30,679 nt of DNA from Flammeovirgaceae bacterium UBA4659 (GTDB lineage Bacteria > Bacteroidota > Bacteroidia > Cytophagales > Cyclobacteriaceae). Where the stretch lies: the NCBI GenBank assembly GCA_002405445.1, contig DHLV01000132.1:1-30679 (forward strand), written 5' to 3'. The notes beneath the pieces were generated by a model. It had not been told where the DNA came from and made no database searches. It worked only from the letters and a program-made list of their open reading frames with translations. Both the position numbers and the translations under genes were made by a program. Shown in pieces: positions 16,104 through 24,150 of this stretch (its first letter is position 1; each line of letters begins with the position of its first letter).

Positions 16104-18038
16104 TCATAAAATCCGCTGTCTGAACTTCGTTTCATTGCCTGCCCGGTCCGTTACCTTTAATTCGAACATGCCTTTGAGCAATTTTTTCTTGTCCAGGCGT
16201 TCCGATAACACAATTCCCGTTTTGTAATCGTACCTCATTAACAGCCATTCGCCATCAATGTTTGCTTCAATCTTATTGATGCCGGATAAATTATCGCGGA
16301 TACGCAATCTGGCCGACCGGTTTGTAATGGAAATTCTGCTGATGACGGGCCCGATTGAATCAGCTGCAACGATAAACTCCCCCAGTTCAGGGGCCGAAAA
16401 TGTTATTTTGCCATTTTCAAATTGCCCGCCCAGATATTCGTAGCGATTGCCTTCCAGGTGGTAAATGGCATTTTTATTGGAGCCCATTTCTCTTTCAGAT
16501 CCTTTCATCGTTACCTGTATCGGGTACTTAATGGGCACCAACGGGTCTCCAATAAGTGTAACTTTTCTCCCATTTCGCCTGATCTGCGCCAATTGCATGT
16601 ACAGCGTATCATAGAGGCTACCTTTCGGGAAGAAGATCTCAATATCATCTCCATAAAAGGTGTAGTCTGTGCCCGCAGGGATTGCCTCCTTGAATGCAAA
16701 CCTCAGCCTCTCACTTCCTACAAACAACGAGTCGGGCATGCCGGATTTTAAATCGAGCAGGTACACCTGATGGCCATTTCCAAAGTAGTCAGCGGAAACC
16801 GTATTCTTTGTGCTTTTGCGGTACCACGTGAGTGTGCCCGGTTTGCCTGTGTATTGAGCATGTACAGCCATCAGATTTTCATGAACCTCGAAGTTGATTG
16901 GCTTTTTGTAGGTTTCCAGCAAAGGCAGTTGTTCGGTGGGTGGGTCAAACTGAAGTTTGAATTCGGCTGTAGCCTCATGCCCTGCCAGGTCACGCATCAC
17001 AATTTTTATCTGGCGTGTGCCGCCACTTACAGCAATGGCTCCGTTGTTGTTCAATGAATAGAACTGCAGACGGTTACCGTCTTCGATATACAATTTGTTA
17101 AACCTGGCACCTTTTGTTTTCAACGTCTTGTAATCCATCAACGTAACGATGTCGCGCGAGGTGTTGAAATCAATTTTGTCGATCGTTTGAGAAAATACCA
17201 ACGATGTATCGACATACATGTTGATTTGGTTGATACCGCATCGGAACTGCGACAAGTCCAGTTTGTCATGGGCCAGAATTTCAACGCCAATGTTGCCATG
17301 TGCAAAAATAGGGTAGGGTAGCCGATAGGTGTTACCGCTTCGCACCAACCCGAACTCCATTCTTCCAAACTTGTCGTTGACCCGCGATTGCCTGTCCAAC
17401 GTCTTGAGCGCAATTCGAAACGCCATGGGCGAATATTTGTCGGCAATCTCAGTAAAGCCGAAGGATAACGGGTTGATGGCCTCATTCTTTTCGTTTCGGA
17501 TTTCGAAGTGCAAATGCGGGCCAGTGCTGCCGCCTGTATTCCCCGAAAGGGCAATGGTATCGCCACGGGTAACCGGAAACCGGTTGGGCTCCAAAGCGAT
17601 GTCAAGGTCGAATGATTTTCTTTTGTATTGCTCGTTGATGACGAAGTCTGCAATTGGCCCATTGAATTGATCCAGGTGGCCGTAGAGTGATGTGTTGCCG
17701 TCAGGGTGTTGCACCATCAGTGCATGGCCGTACCCATAAGTGCCCACAATTACCTTTGATATGTAACCGCCTTGCGTTGCGCGGATGGGAACGCCCACCA
17801 TATTGCCTGTGCGCACGTCAATACCTGCATGGAAGTGAGTACTCCGCAGTTCGCCCATGGTGCCCGCCAAAAAGTTGGGGCGCCCGGGGTTTACCGGAAA
17901 CAGGTAGCCATTGGCATTGCCGCCCTCACCCTCTGCCTTCAAATCGCCTGGTATGCCGGTTTGCGCTGCGAGAGGCAACGCCCGGATGCAAAGTGTAAGC
18001 GCAAAGAACCCAAAACAAAATTTCTGTAGTCTGTTCAC
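16104..18038 (-). CDS. Secreted M23 (LytM-type) metallopeptidase
   Basis: 644-aa exported protein with a signal peptide (about residues 1-26, ending LPLAAQ). The M23 domain is near the N-terminus: H70 and D74 in STHFHAGID and H175/H177 in GPHLHFEIR form the zinc site expected for an active lysostaphin-type endopeptidase. LYGHLDQF and GDTIALSGNTGGS lie between them. Such enzymes cut peptidoglycan cross-bridges during wall growth or division. A large C-terminal part (about 200-644) has no motif I can name; it looks beta-rich and ends in the Ig-like DRAGNETKFRQRIL. The start is GTG at 18038, four bases after the FAH-family gene's stop, so the two are probably co-transcribed. Confidence 0.93.
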   Translation of the reverse strand: MNRLQKFCFGFFALTLCIRALPLAAQTGIPGDLKAEGEGGNANGYLFPVNPGRPNFLAGTMGELRSTHFHAGIDVRTGNMVGVPIRATQGGYISKVIVGTYGYGHALMVQHPDGNTSLYGHLDQFNGPIADFVINEQYKRKSFDLDIALEPNRFPVTRGDTIALSGNTGGSTGPHLHFEIRNEKNEAINPLSFGFTEIADKYSPMAFRIALKTLDRQSRVNDKFGRMEFGLVRSGNTYRLPYPIFAHGNIGVEILAHDKLDLSQFRCGINQINMYVDTSLVFSQTIDKIDFNTSRDIVTLMDYKTLKTKGARFNKLYIEDGNRLQFYSLNNNGAIAVSGGTRQIKIVMRDLAGHEATAEFKLQFDPPTEQLPLLETYKKPINFEVHENLMAVHAQYTGKPGTLTWYRKSTKNTVSADYFGNGHQVYLLDLKSGMPDSLFVGSERLRFAFKEAIPAGTDYTFYGDDIEIFFPKGSLYDTLYMQLAQIRRNGRKVTLIGDPLVPIKYPIQVTMKGSEREMGSNKNAIYHLEGNRYEYLGGQFENGKITFSAPELGEFIVAADSIGPVISRISITNRSARLRIRDNLSGINKIEANIDGEWLLMRYDYKTGIVLSERLDKKKLLKGMFELKVTDRAGNETKFRQRIL

Positions 18039-18042
18039 CTCG

Positions 18043-18657
18043 CTACTTCACCTCAAACTCCAACAACTTCTCATCTTCAATGTAAGCGGATAGCTTATTC
18101 CCGACTGCAACGGGGCCCACTCCCTTGGGTGTGCCCGTAAAAATTAAATCGCCAGGCCGCAGGGTAAAAAACTTCGATAAGTAGCTGATGATGTATTCAA
18201 ATGAAAACAACAGCATGCTTGTGTTTCCGAGTTGTTTTTGCTGGCCATCCACTTCCAGTTTGAACCGGATGTTTCTGAGGTCTTTGAATTCGGTCACAGG
18301 GATAAATTTGTCAGAAATAGGTGCAGAGCCATTGAAACCTTTGGCGATGTCCCATGGTAATCCTTTTTCTTTCAACTTGGTTTGCAAGTCACGTGCAGTA
18401 AAATCAATCCCTACGCCAATGGCATCGTAATATTTGCCGGCAAATTTTTCATCAATATTTTTTCCTTCTTTGCAGATGCGCAGCACCAGCTCAACTTCGT
18501 GGTGCACATCCGTGGAAAACGATGGATGATAAAAAGGCGCATTGTTGCGAATGATGGCTGTATCCGGCTTGGTGAAAATGACCGGCTCTGCGGGTCGCTC
18601 GTTGTTCAACTCCTGAATGTGTTCGGCATAATTGCGGCCGATGGCAAAAATCCTCAT
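18043..18657 (-). CDS. Fumarylacetoacetate hydrolase (FAH) family protein
   Basis: 204-aa single-domain enzyme, probably cytosolic. MRIFAIGRNYAEHIQELNNE opens the domain, and the divalent-metal ligands are E54 and E56 (HHEVELVLR) and D85 (GVGIDFTARDLQ). PGDLIFTGTPKGVGPV is the conserved C-terminal loop. Small FAH proteins act as acylpyruvate hydrolases, oxaloacetate decarboxylases/tautomerases or 2-hydroxyhepta-diene isomerases; the sequence does not choose between these. Complete metal ligands suggest it is active. ATG start, with a promoter-like box about 67 bases upstream. The M23 peptidase gene starts 4 bases after its stop. Confidence 0.9.
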   Translation of the reverse strand: MRIFAIGRNYAEHIQELNNERPAEPVIFTKPDTAIIRNNAPFYHPSFSTDVHHEVELVLRICKEGKNIDEKFAGKYYDAIGVGIDFTARDLQTKLKEKGLPWDIAKGFNGSAPISDKFIPVTEFKDLRNIRFKLEVDGQQKQLGNTSMLLFSFEYIISYLSKFFTLRPGDLIFTGTPKGVGPVAVGNKLSAYIEDEKLLEFEVK

Positions 18658-18723
18658 TGATGAATGTTTTTAACTCGCTGGCGCATTGCCCAATTGGTGG
18701 CAATCAACACACATGCTTGCAGA

Positions 18724-18731
18724 CAAAGGTA
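18724..18731 (-). promoter_or_regulatory. Candidate -7 box for the FAH / M23 run
   Basis: Reads TACCTTTG on the minus strand, a perfect TAnnTTTG match, about 67 bases upstream of the FAH-family ATG. It sits in the divergent spacer shared with the M48 peptidase gene. Confidence 0.45.
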
Positions 18732-18796
18732 AATACAAATCGAGGCCCACGGAATTTTTCCGGTCGATTTTAGGTGTTTTTTATAAACAGCGGCTC

Positions 18797-18804
18797 TATC
18801 TTTG
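18797..18804 (+). promoter_or_regulatory. Candidate -7 box for the M48 lipoprotein gene
   Basis: Reads TATCTTTG, a perfect TAnnTTTG match, 23 bases before ATG 18828. It lies inside a possible GTG-initiated extension from 18774, which therefore is unlikely to be translated. Confidence 0.45.
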
Positions 18805-18827
18805 GATTTGGTTCAACGAATGAAGCG

Positions 18828-19628
18828 ATGATGAAAAAAATGTTGGTGTTATGGTTGGGTGGCGCGTTGCTGTATGGCTGTGCCACCGTGCCGGTTACAG
18901 GCCGCAGGCAACTAAGTTTGATCAGTTCTTCCGAAATCAACAGCATGGCTGCCGGCCAATATGCTGAAGTGATCTCCAAGGGACCGCTCTCTACCAACCG
19001 CGAGCAGGTGGCAATGATCAAAAGAGTGGGTACGCGCATTCAAAAGGCCGTAGAGCAGTATATGGAAATGAAGGGTGCCTCCAGCGAGTTGGCCGGTTTT
19101 GCATGGGAGTTTAACCTGATTCAAGATGACAAAACAGTCAATGCTTGGTGCATGCCGGGTGGCAAAGTGGCTTTTTATACCGCGATATTGCCGATCTGCA
19201 ACGATGAAACAGGCGTGGCGGTGGTGATGGGCCACGAGGTGGCGCACGCAATCGCCAACCACGGGCGCGAACGGATGAGCCAGGGTTTGATTCAGCAGTT
19301 TGGGTTGAGCACGCTCGGTGCCGCGCTGGGCCAAAACCCCACTGCCACCAAAGAACTTTTGTACCAGGCCATCGGCATGGGATCCAATTTGGGGATGTTG
19401 AGTTTCTCGCGTCAACACGAGTCAGAAGCAGACCACATCGGGTTGATTTTTATGGCAATGGCAGGATATGACCCTCAGCAGGCACCCCGATTTTGGGAAC
19501 GAATGACCTCTGCCGCCAGCGGCCAAAAGCCACCTGAGTTCATGAGCACACACCCCTCTGACGAAACACGCATCCGGCAGTTAAACGCATGGATGCCGGA
19601 GGCACTGCAATACTATAAAACTAATTGA
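18828..19628 (+). CDS. M48 family metallopeptidase, lipoprotein
   Basis: 266-aa zinc peptidase with a lipoprotein signal (MMKKMLVLWLGGALLYGC); the LYGC lipobox predicts a lipidated cysteine and a membrane-anchored periplasmic enzyme. The HExxH site is HEVAH at residues 136-140, and the third zinc ligand is E198 in HESEADHIGL. The conserved ending FMSTHPSDETRIRQL is typical of the Oma1/BepA-like group. These proteases degrade or help assemble outer-membrane proteins; here that role is inference. The start is ATG 18828 or 18831, chosen over a GTG at 18774 because the signal sequence begins here and a promoter-like box lies between. It is followed by the DUF2452 gene on the same strand. Confidence 0.93.
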   Translation: MMKKMLVLWLGGALLYGCATVPVTGRRQLSLISSSEINSMAAGQYAEVISKGPLSTNREQVAMIKRVGTRIQKAVEQYMEMKGASSELAGFAWEFNLIQDDKTVNAWCMPGGKVAFYTAILPICNDETGVAVVMGHEVAHAIANHGRERMSQGLIQQFGLSTLGAALGQNPTATKELLYQAIGMGSNLGMLSFSRQHESEADHIGLIFMAMAGYDPQQAPRFWERMTSAASGQKPPEFMSTHPSDETRIRQLNAWMPEALQYYKTN

Positions 19629-19689
19629 GGTACCATGCGTTAAGAAGGTGTTTGTTGACATATCAACCGAACCGCGTTTATACTTCACA

Positions 19690-19734
19690 ACATCAACACG
19701 TCAACACATCAACACGTCAACACATCAACACGTC
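19690..19734 (+). repeat. 16-bp tandem repeat upstream of the DUF2452 gene
   Basis: The unit ACATCAACACGTCAAC occurs twice perfectly (19690-19705, 19706-19721) and once truncated (19722-19734). Each unit is itself two related 8-mers (AACACGTC, AACACATC). The array ends one base before the preferred ATG at 19736. Confidence 0.85.
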
Positions 19735-19735
19735 C

Positions 19736-20524
19736 ATGGTTGAAGCTTACAATTTTCTGGCCTCCTGGCAGTTGTTCCCCGAAAAGGGTGCTTACGAATT
19801 TGGCAATAGACCCAAGTCCGGTTTCTATAAAATTGAATTGGGAGATAACCCCAATCAATTATACATTTCCATGAGTTGGGTGTCGATCGAAGACCAGGGT
19901 TTCAGTTCAAGCTATCAGGTGGTTCCCAATGGCGAACTACAGGTGTTTGATACGCCCGAGGTGGCCGATGCCATAAAATGTTTTTTTGTCGATTCCGCCC
20001 ACCTCGAAACCCACTTCTTCAAACACGAAACGGAAGTGCTGGTGGTGAGGCACGACATCACCCCGAAAGGTTACCTCCGCATCGTGCAAGAGCGGCAGCA
20101 GCCGGATGGCCAACTGCTGACCAACACTGAAATTTACCATAAGCAAATGAGTGTTTTGCCTTATTCTGCTTCGGTGTCCGGAGCGGTGATCAAACCGAAT
20201 GAGGCCGGAGTGATCCGCCACCAGGCGCTTACCGCGATGGAAGAGCAGACGAACATGCAGTTGGTGCAAATCCGTCAGCAGATCGAGCTACTCGCCATCC
20301 AGGCGAAAGAAATACAACAGCGCAAAGAGCTTTCGATGTTGATTTACGATGCCAAGCTCAATTTTAACCCCGTAATCAACCAGGTGTATTATCTGTATGA
20401 AAACAGCGATGGCTCACATTTGCTGTCGATGGTAGGCCCAAAAGAATGGGGCAAAAAATTGCCATTCAAAGGTTTTGTAGCCGCAGTAAAGCTGTTGGCG
20501 GACCACACCTGGAAAGAAGTCTAG
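19736..20524 (+). CDS. DUF2452 domain protein
   Basis: 262-aa protein. The N-terminal part (MVEAYNFLASWQLFPEKGAY, YISMSWVSIEDQGFSSSYQV) is a beta-rich region I cannot name. Residues about 150-262 carry SASVSGAVIKPNEAGVIRHQ, a helical stretch with IRQQIELLAIQAKEIQQRKE, and the ending NFNPVINQVYYLYENSDGSH...LSMVGPKEWG, which matches DUF2452. No signal peptide, so probably cytosolic. The family's function is unknown. An open frame from TTG 19625 overlaps the M48 stop, but its extra 37 residues would be encoded by the 16-bp tandem repeat, so I chose ATG 19736. It ends 7 bases before the strong bidirectional terminator. Confidence 0.78.
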   Translation: MVEAYNFLASWQLFPEKGAYEFGNRPKSGFYKIELGDNPNQLYISMSWVSIEDQGFSSSYQVVPNGELQVFDTPEVADAIKCFFVDSAHLETHFFKHETEVLVVRHDITPKGYLRIVQERQQPDGQLLTNTEIYHKQMSVLPYSASVSGAVIKPNEAGVIRHQALTAMEEQTNMQLVQIRQQIELLAIQAKEIQQRKELSMLIYDAKLNFNPVINQVYYLYENSDGSHLLSMVGPKEWGKKLPFKGFVAAVKLLADHTWKEV

Positions 20525-20530
20525 AAGACG

Positions 20531-20590
20531 AAAGTTAAAAGTCTAAAGTTGAAAGCCCACGGTCACTTTCAACTTTAGACTTTTAACTTT
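20531..20590. terminator. Bidirectional intrinsic terminator between convergent genes
   Basis: Arms at 20531-20555 and 20566-20590 are perfect 25-bp inverted repeats around a 10-base loop (CCCACGGTCA). The stem is AT-rich with a GAAAG/CTTTC top. It lies in the 87-base gap between the DUF2452 gene (+) and lepB (-), so it can stop transcription from both sides. The same short words appear at 25-120. Confidence 0.8.
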
Positions 20591-20611
20591 TTAACTTTGA
20601 GCTTTCAACCT

Positions 20612-21775
20612 CTACCTAATCAACTTAAAAAAGCGGTTCCACCTGATTTTGTCGAAGAAGGTTCCGTACTTGTCGATTGACAGCCAGATGAAAAAGCCTT
20701 TGCCCACAATGTGGTCTTCGGGTACAAAACCCCAGTAGCGCGAGTCGAGGGAGTTATCGCGGTTGTCGCCCATCATCCAATAGTAATTTTGCTTGAAGGT
20801 GTATTCTGTTACTTCCTTTCCGGCAATGGTCAGCTTGCCACTGTCCAGCTTTACATCTTTGAGATCTTCATAATTGCGAATGGTGGTTCCGTAGATCGAT
20901 AGCGTAGAGTCGTTGATGGGTATTTTCATGCCTTCTTTTGGAATGGTGAGCGGCCCAAAGTTGGAGCCGGTCCAGGATGTTGTGTATTTGGAGAAAGGGA
21001 ATCGCTCCGCTTCGCCTACCTGCGTCTCCACTTCTGCAGACACAACATAGGGCAGCGCTTTTACTGCGGCCAGTTTTTCGCTGGTCAGATACATTTGATA
21101 CTGGAACGAGTTGGGATTGTTGGCATCGGCAAACCCCCATTCGCGGTAATCATCGCCATCCAAACCCAGTTTTTCTATATTGCGTTGGTTGATTTTGTCC
21201 TTCGCCACTACGCGGTACTCAAACCGTTGTCCGGGTGCGGACTCTACCGCCTTGCCATTCACAAAGACTTCCTTGTTTTTGATTTCCAATACATCACCCC
21301 CCACAGCAAAACACCGTTTGATGTAATTGGTTTTCAAATCTACCGGATAGTCCACCCAACTGCTGCGGTCTCCGTTGCCATAATTATTTTCTTCGATCCG
21401 CGGCACGTTGAAAACAACCACATCACCATTCTTTACAGACGAAATACCCGGTAGGCGATAGGAGGGAAGTTGTATCCATTTCACATACGAGGGAATATCG
21501 GTAAACCAAATTTTTTGGTGTGTCAAAGGTATTTGAAGTGGCGTGCGCGGTGTACGCGTGCCATAATGGAATTTGCTCACGAATAAAAAATCGCCTACCA
21601 ACAGTGAGTTTTCCATTGAAGGTGTGGGGATCGTATAGGCTTCCATGATGAGCCAGCGGATGAGGGTGGCGGCCACTACGGCAAAAACAATGGCGTCCCA
21701 CCATTCGCGAACGGCAGATTTCTTCTCCTTTGGCTCTGATTGTTTCGCCTTCTTTTCCCAAAACTTCCAATTCAT
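20612..21775 (-). CDS. lepB: Signal peptidase I
   Basis: Inner-membrane serine protease that removes signal peptides from exported proteins. A membrane segment lies at about residues 27-45 (WWDAIVFAVVAATLIRWLIM). The catalytic pair is S53 in IPTPSMENSLLVGD and K153 in NYIKRCFAVGGD. The late box GDNRDNSLDSRYWGFVPEDH is intact. At 387 aa it is longer than enterobacterial LepB because of a large periplasmic insert between boxes D and E, as in other Bacteroidota. A frame extension to 21901 lacks family similarity, so ATG 21775 (MNWKFWEKKAKQ) is used. The dapB gene ends 71 bases upstream, and both belong to the parA-parB-DUF5683-dapB-lepB block. Confidence 0.96.
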   Translation of the reverse strand: MNWKFWEKKAKQSEPKEKKSAVREWWDAIVFAVVAATLIRWLIMEAYTIPTPSMENSLLVGDFLFVSKFHYGTRTPRTPLQIPLTHQKIWFTDIPSYVKWIQLPSYRLPGISSVKNGDVVVFNVPRIEENNYGNGDRSSWVDYPVDLKTNYIKRCFAVGGDVLEIKNKEVFVNGKAVESAPGQRFEYRVVAKDKINQRNIEKLGLDGDDYREWGFADANNPNSFQYQMYLTSEKLAAVKALPYVVSAEVETQVGEAERFPFSKYTTSWTGSNFGPLTIPKEGMKIPINDSTLSIYGTTIRNYEDLKDVKLDSGKLTIAGKEVTEYTFKQNYYWMMGDNRDNSLDSRYWGFVPEDHIVGKGFFIWLSIDKYGTFFDKIRWNRFFKLIR

Positions 21776-21846
21776 GGTTTGTTTGTTAAAGTTTAAACCG
21801 TAAAAAATCCCGCAAATAAACTGAATTTTGACGAAGTAACCGCGCC

Positions 21847-22566
21847 TCAAAAGCCCAAAAAATCGTCCAGCGTCAACACACCCTTTTTGTTTTGGAGCCA
21901 CTCGGCTACCATTACGGCTCCCAGCGCAAAGCCTTGTCTGGAGTGGGCGGTATGTGTAATTTCAATATCATCCACAGCCGACCGGTAGCGCACTGTGTGT
22001 GTGCCCGGCACGGGGTCAATTCTATGGGATGCTATCACGATCGTTTCGGGGGGGTGGGTTGTGCTGTCGCCCGGCTTGAGCGCCCAATGTTGCTTGATCG
22101 GTTGATTTTTGATGATGCCTTCGGCCAGTGTGATGGCGGTGCCGCTGGGCGCATCTTTCTTTTGCGTGTGATGGGTTTCGTCTATTGATACGCGGTAGTC
22201 GGGGTAAGGTGTCATCAGCCGTGCAAGGGTTTCGTTCAGTTTGAAGAACAGGTTCACGCCTAAACTGAAGTTAGACGAGTAAAGAAGTGTTCCTCCTTTG
22301 TTGATGCACGCTTGCTCAATTTCTGTTGCGTGCCCGAGCCAGCCGGTGGTGCCACACACCACTGGTATCTTGCGATCAAAGCAGTATGTAAGGTTGCGGA
22401 TCGCAGCGTCCGGCTGCGTAAACTCAATGGCCACATCTGCGTTGCCGCTGAACTGCAGCAACTGTTCTTCGTTATCCACTTTGCCGACAATCGCATGGCC
22501 GCGTTGCAGTGCAACGCCTTCGATGGCTTTGCCCATTTTGCCGTAGCCGATCAAAAGAATATTCAT
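21847..22566 (-). CDS. dapB: 4-hydroxy-tetrahydrodipicolinate reductase
   Basis: Reduces 4-hydroxy-tetrahydrodipicolinate with NAD(P)H in the diaminopimelate/lysine pathway, which feeds peptidoglycan synthesis. The nucleotide-binding start is MNILLIGYGKMGKAIEG; VVCGTTGW is the conserved turn, and ETHHTQKKDAPSGTA is the substrate-binding and catalytic signature, with the conserved histidine pair and lysine. At 239 aa it is a normal length for the family in this phylum. ATG start. It is 33 bases downstream of the DUF5683 gene and upstream of lepB on the same strand. Confidence 0.96.
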   Translation of the reverse strand: MNILLIGYGKMGKAIEGVALQRGHAIVGKVDNEEQLLQFSGNADVAIEFTQPDAAIRNLTYCFDRKIPVVCGTTGWLGHATEIEQACINKGGTLLYSSNFSLGVNLFFKLNETLARLMTPYPDYRVSIDETHHTQKKDAPSGTAITLAEGIIKNQPIKQHWALKPGDSTTHPPETIVIASHRIDPVPGTHTVRYRSAVDDIEITHTAHSRQGFALGAVMVAEWLQNKKGVLTLDDFLGF

Positions 22567-22599
22567 GTTGCTGGTGAAATATGCTGTATGTGAATGAGT

Positions 22600-23247
22600 T
22601 CAAAATCGCAGCGTGAGCGCCAATCCCACCGTGCTGCCGGTGAGATAACTGTTGTCCATGGCGGGTTCGATGCGGGCGCGCAGCCGTGGGTTTACGTCAA
22701 ACTCTTTCAGGTGTGCATCCACATGGGCATCCACCATCTGTAAGATGTAAAAGAAACCAACAAAGATCATGAAGTAGTCTCGCTGCCTGCGCGATTGATC
22801 GATGACCCTCCGCAACTGTGTTTCATCCAACCCCGAAGCACTTAAAGTCTGGCCGGAATTGAGCAAACCGAACAGTTCGTTTCGAAATTTGTTGTTGGCC
22901 TGGTTATAGAAATCAACCACTAACCCCAAGCCTACAATGCCTCCATACACCAACGGCACCTTCCAGTATTTTCGGTTGTACACCTGCCCTGCGCCCGGCA
23001 AAATGGCAGAGTACAATAGTGCTTTGCGCGGACTGAATTTTGCCGTGTAGCTCTTGATGGAAATCACCTTTCCCCTTCTCACCACCGAGTCAGACGAGAG
23101 GGCTGAAACTGTGTCGGGCTTCAAAACGGTGACCGAGTCCGGCTTTGCTTGCTGGCCTTTCGCGGCAAGCGTGATCAAAAGAAAAGCACACCCTGTTATC
23201 CATTGGGTGTGCTTTTTCACTGCTTCGCAAAAATTTTCGACAATCAT
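22600..23247 (-). CDS. DUF5683 domain protein
   Basis: 215-aa membrane-associated protein. An N-terminal hydrophobic stretch (WITGCAFLLITLAAKGQQ) looks like a signal sequence. A low-complexity stretch rich in Asp, Ser and Val precedes KALLYSAILPGAGQVYNRKYWK, the diagnostic DUF5683 motif, followed by a hydrophobic segment (VPLVYGGIVGLGLVVDFY) and a second, YFMIFVGFFYILQMVDAHVD. The C-terminus ends in beta-strand-like GLALTLRF. Function is unknown. Its place between parB and dapB is an arrangement I associate with Bacteroidota. It begins 3 bases after the end of the parB reading frame. Start chosen at ATG 23247. Confidence 0.85.
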   Translation of the reverse strand: MIVENFCEAVKKHTQWITGCAFLLITLAAKGQQAKPDSVTVLKPDTVSALSSDSVVRRGKVISIKSYTAKFSPRKALLYSAILPGAGQVYNRKYWKVPLVYGGIVGLGLVVDFYNQANNKFRNELFGLLNSGQTLSASGLDETQLRRVIDQSRRQRDYFMIFVGFFYILQMVDAHVDAHLKEFDVNPRLRARIEPAMDNSYLTGSTVGLALTLRF

Positions 23248-23250
23248 TGA

Positions 23251-23502
23251 TTACAGTCTCAATATCTCTAAAATCCGGTTCAGGTCTTCGATCGACAAAA
23301 ACGGAATGCGAATATCGCCTTTTTTACCATCGCTGTTCACAGAAACTTTCGTGCCAAAATGCGAAGATAGCTTGCCTTGCAGTTGGGTGATTTCCTTGAT
23401 GGCGGGGGTAATGTCCTTTTTTTGAGGCAGTTCCTTGTGCCCAGCCATTACATCGCGGACCAGTTCCTCCACTTTGCGAACCGCCAAATCGTCCTGCAGT
23501 GT
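23251..23502 (-). pseudogene. parB: C-terminal part of parB, separated by an in-frame stop
   Basis: These 83 codons continue the parB frame directly after the TAA at 23503-23505 without any shift: TLQDDLAVRKVEELVRDVM is the normal ParB linker, and DIRIPFLSIEDLNRILEILR is the C-terminal dimerisation domain. The region ends in a proper stop 3 bases before the DUF5683 gene. A TTG at 23487 could in principle restart translation and make a 78-aa fragment. The sequence shows no other damage, so the interruption is either very recent, a sequence error, or read through. Confidence 0.85.
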
Positions 23503-24150
23503 TTATTTGAAGATGTAGAGTTGCGAATCGGCATTTTCTACGTTGATGATGGCGCGGGCATGCCCCATGCTGATTTTGTTGTCGCGCAGGGCAATTTGAA
23601 TATCGGGTGGCAGTTTCAGCAGGCGAAGGTAGTTGGTAACGGTAGATCGGTTTTTGCCCACGCGCTCGCCCAGTTCTTCCTGCCTGAGGTTACATTCTGA
23701 AATCAGCCGCTGGTAACTCAATGCAATTTCAACCGGATTCAGGTTTTCGCGCTGGATGTTCTCAATCAGGGCCATTTCCAGCATCTGCTGATCGTTGGCT
23801 GTGCGCACGTATGCCGGAATCTTTTGCAGGCCTGCCCGCTTCGATGCCTGAAACCTGCGCTCGCCTGATATCAACTGATATTGGTGGCGCGCCATCCTGC
23901 GTACAGTAATCGGCTGGATGATACCATGCACTTTGATGGAATCAGCCAGTTCGTTCAATGCCTCTTCGTCAAAGTATTGACGGGGCTGAAATGGGTTGGT
24001 CTCAATTTCGGCTACTGGTATTTCGTTGATGGCACCGTTCGCTTCGTTGAGCGCATTGGGTGCGGCCACTTCCGTTTCTAATTTTTCTTCTGTGGGGGTG
24101 TCGCTCAGCAGTGCGCTCAACCCTCTGCCCAGTGCTACTTTCTTGCTCAT
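23503..24150 (-). CDS. parB: Chromosome-partitioning protein ParB, N-terminal part ending at a premature stop
   Basis: CTP-dependent clamp that loads at parS and spreads along the chromosome for segregation with ParA. This 215-residue product keeps box I (NPFQPR, 52-57), the CTP-binding box II (GERRF, 96-100) and the helix-turn-helix ([20 protein letters not shown], 155-174), then stops at IFK. The intact protein would be 299 aa; the missing part is the dimerisation domain. Without it, clamp closure and stable parS binding would be expected to fail, so a true nonsense mutation should be harmful. The ATG at 24150 overlaps the parA stop (ATGA), indicating translational coupling. Identity is certain; functionality is in doubt. 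Confidence 0.92.
   Translation of the reverse strand: MSKKVALGRGLSALLSDTPTEEKLETEVAAPNALNEANGAINEIPVAEIETNPFQPRQYFDEEALNELADSIKVHGIIQPITVRRMARHQYQLISGERRFQASKRAGLQKIPAYVRTANDQQMLEMALIENIQRENLNPVEIALSYQRLISECNLRQEELGERVGKNRSTVTNYLRLLKLPPDIQIALRDNKISMGHARAIINVENADSQLYIFK

Noticed and set aside
15797..16135. 112-residue open frame on the minus strand joining the M23 end and the peroxiredoxin start
   Set aside because: Overlaps both well-supported genes in another frame and has no recognisable motif.
19690..19734. Tandem repeat considered as a CRISPR fragment
   Set aside because: Units are directly adjacent without spacers, and no cas genes are nearby. The same applies to 27067-27108.
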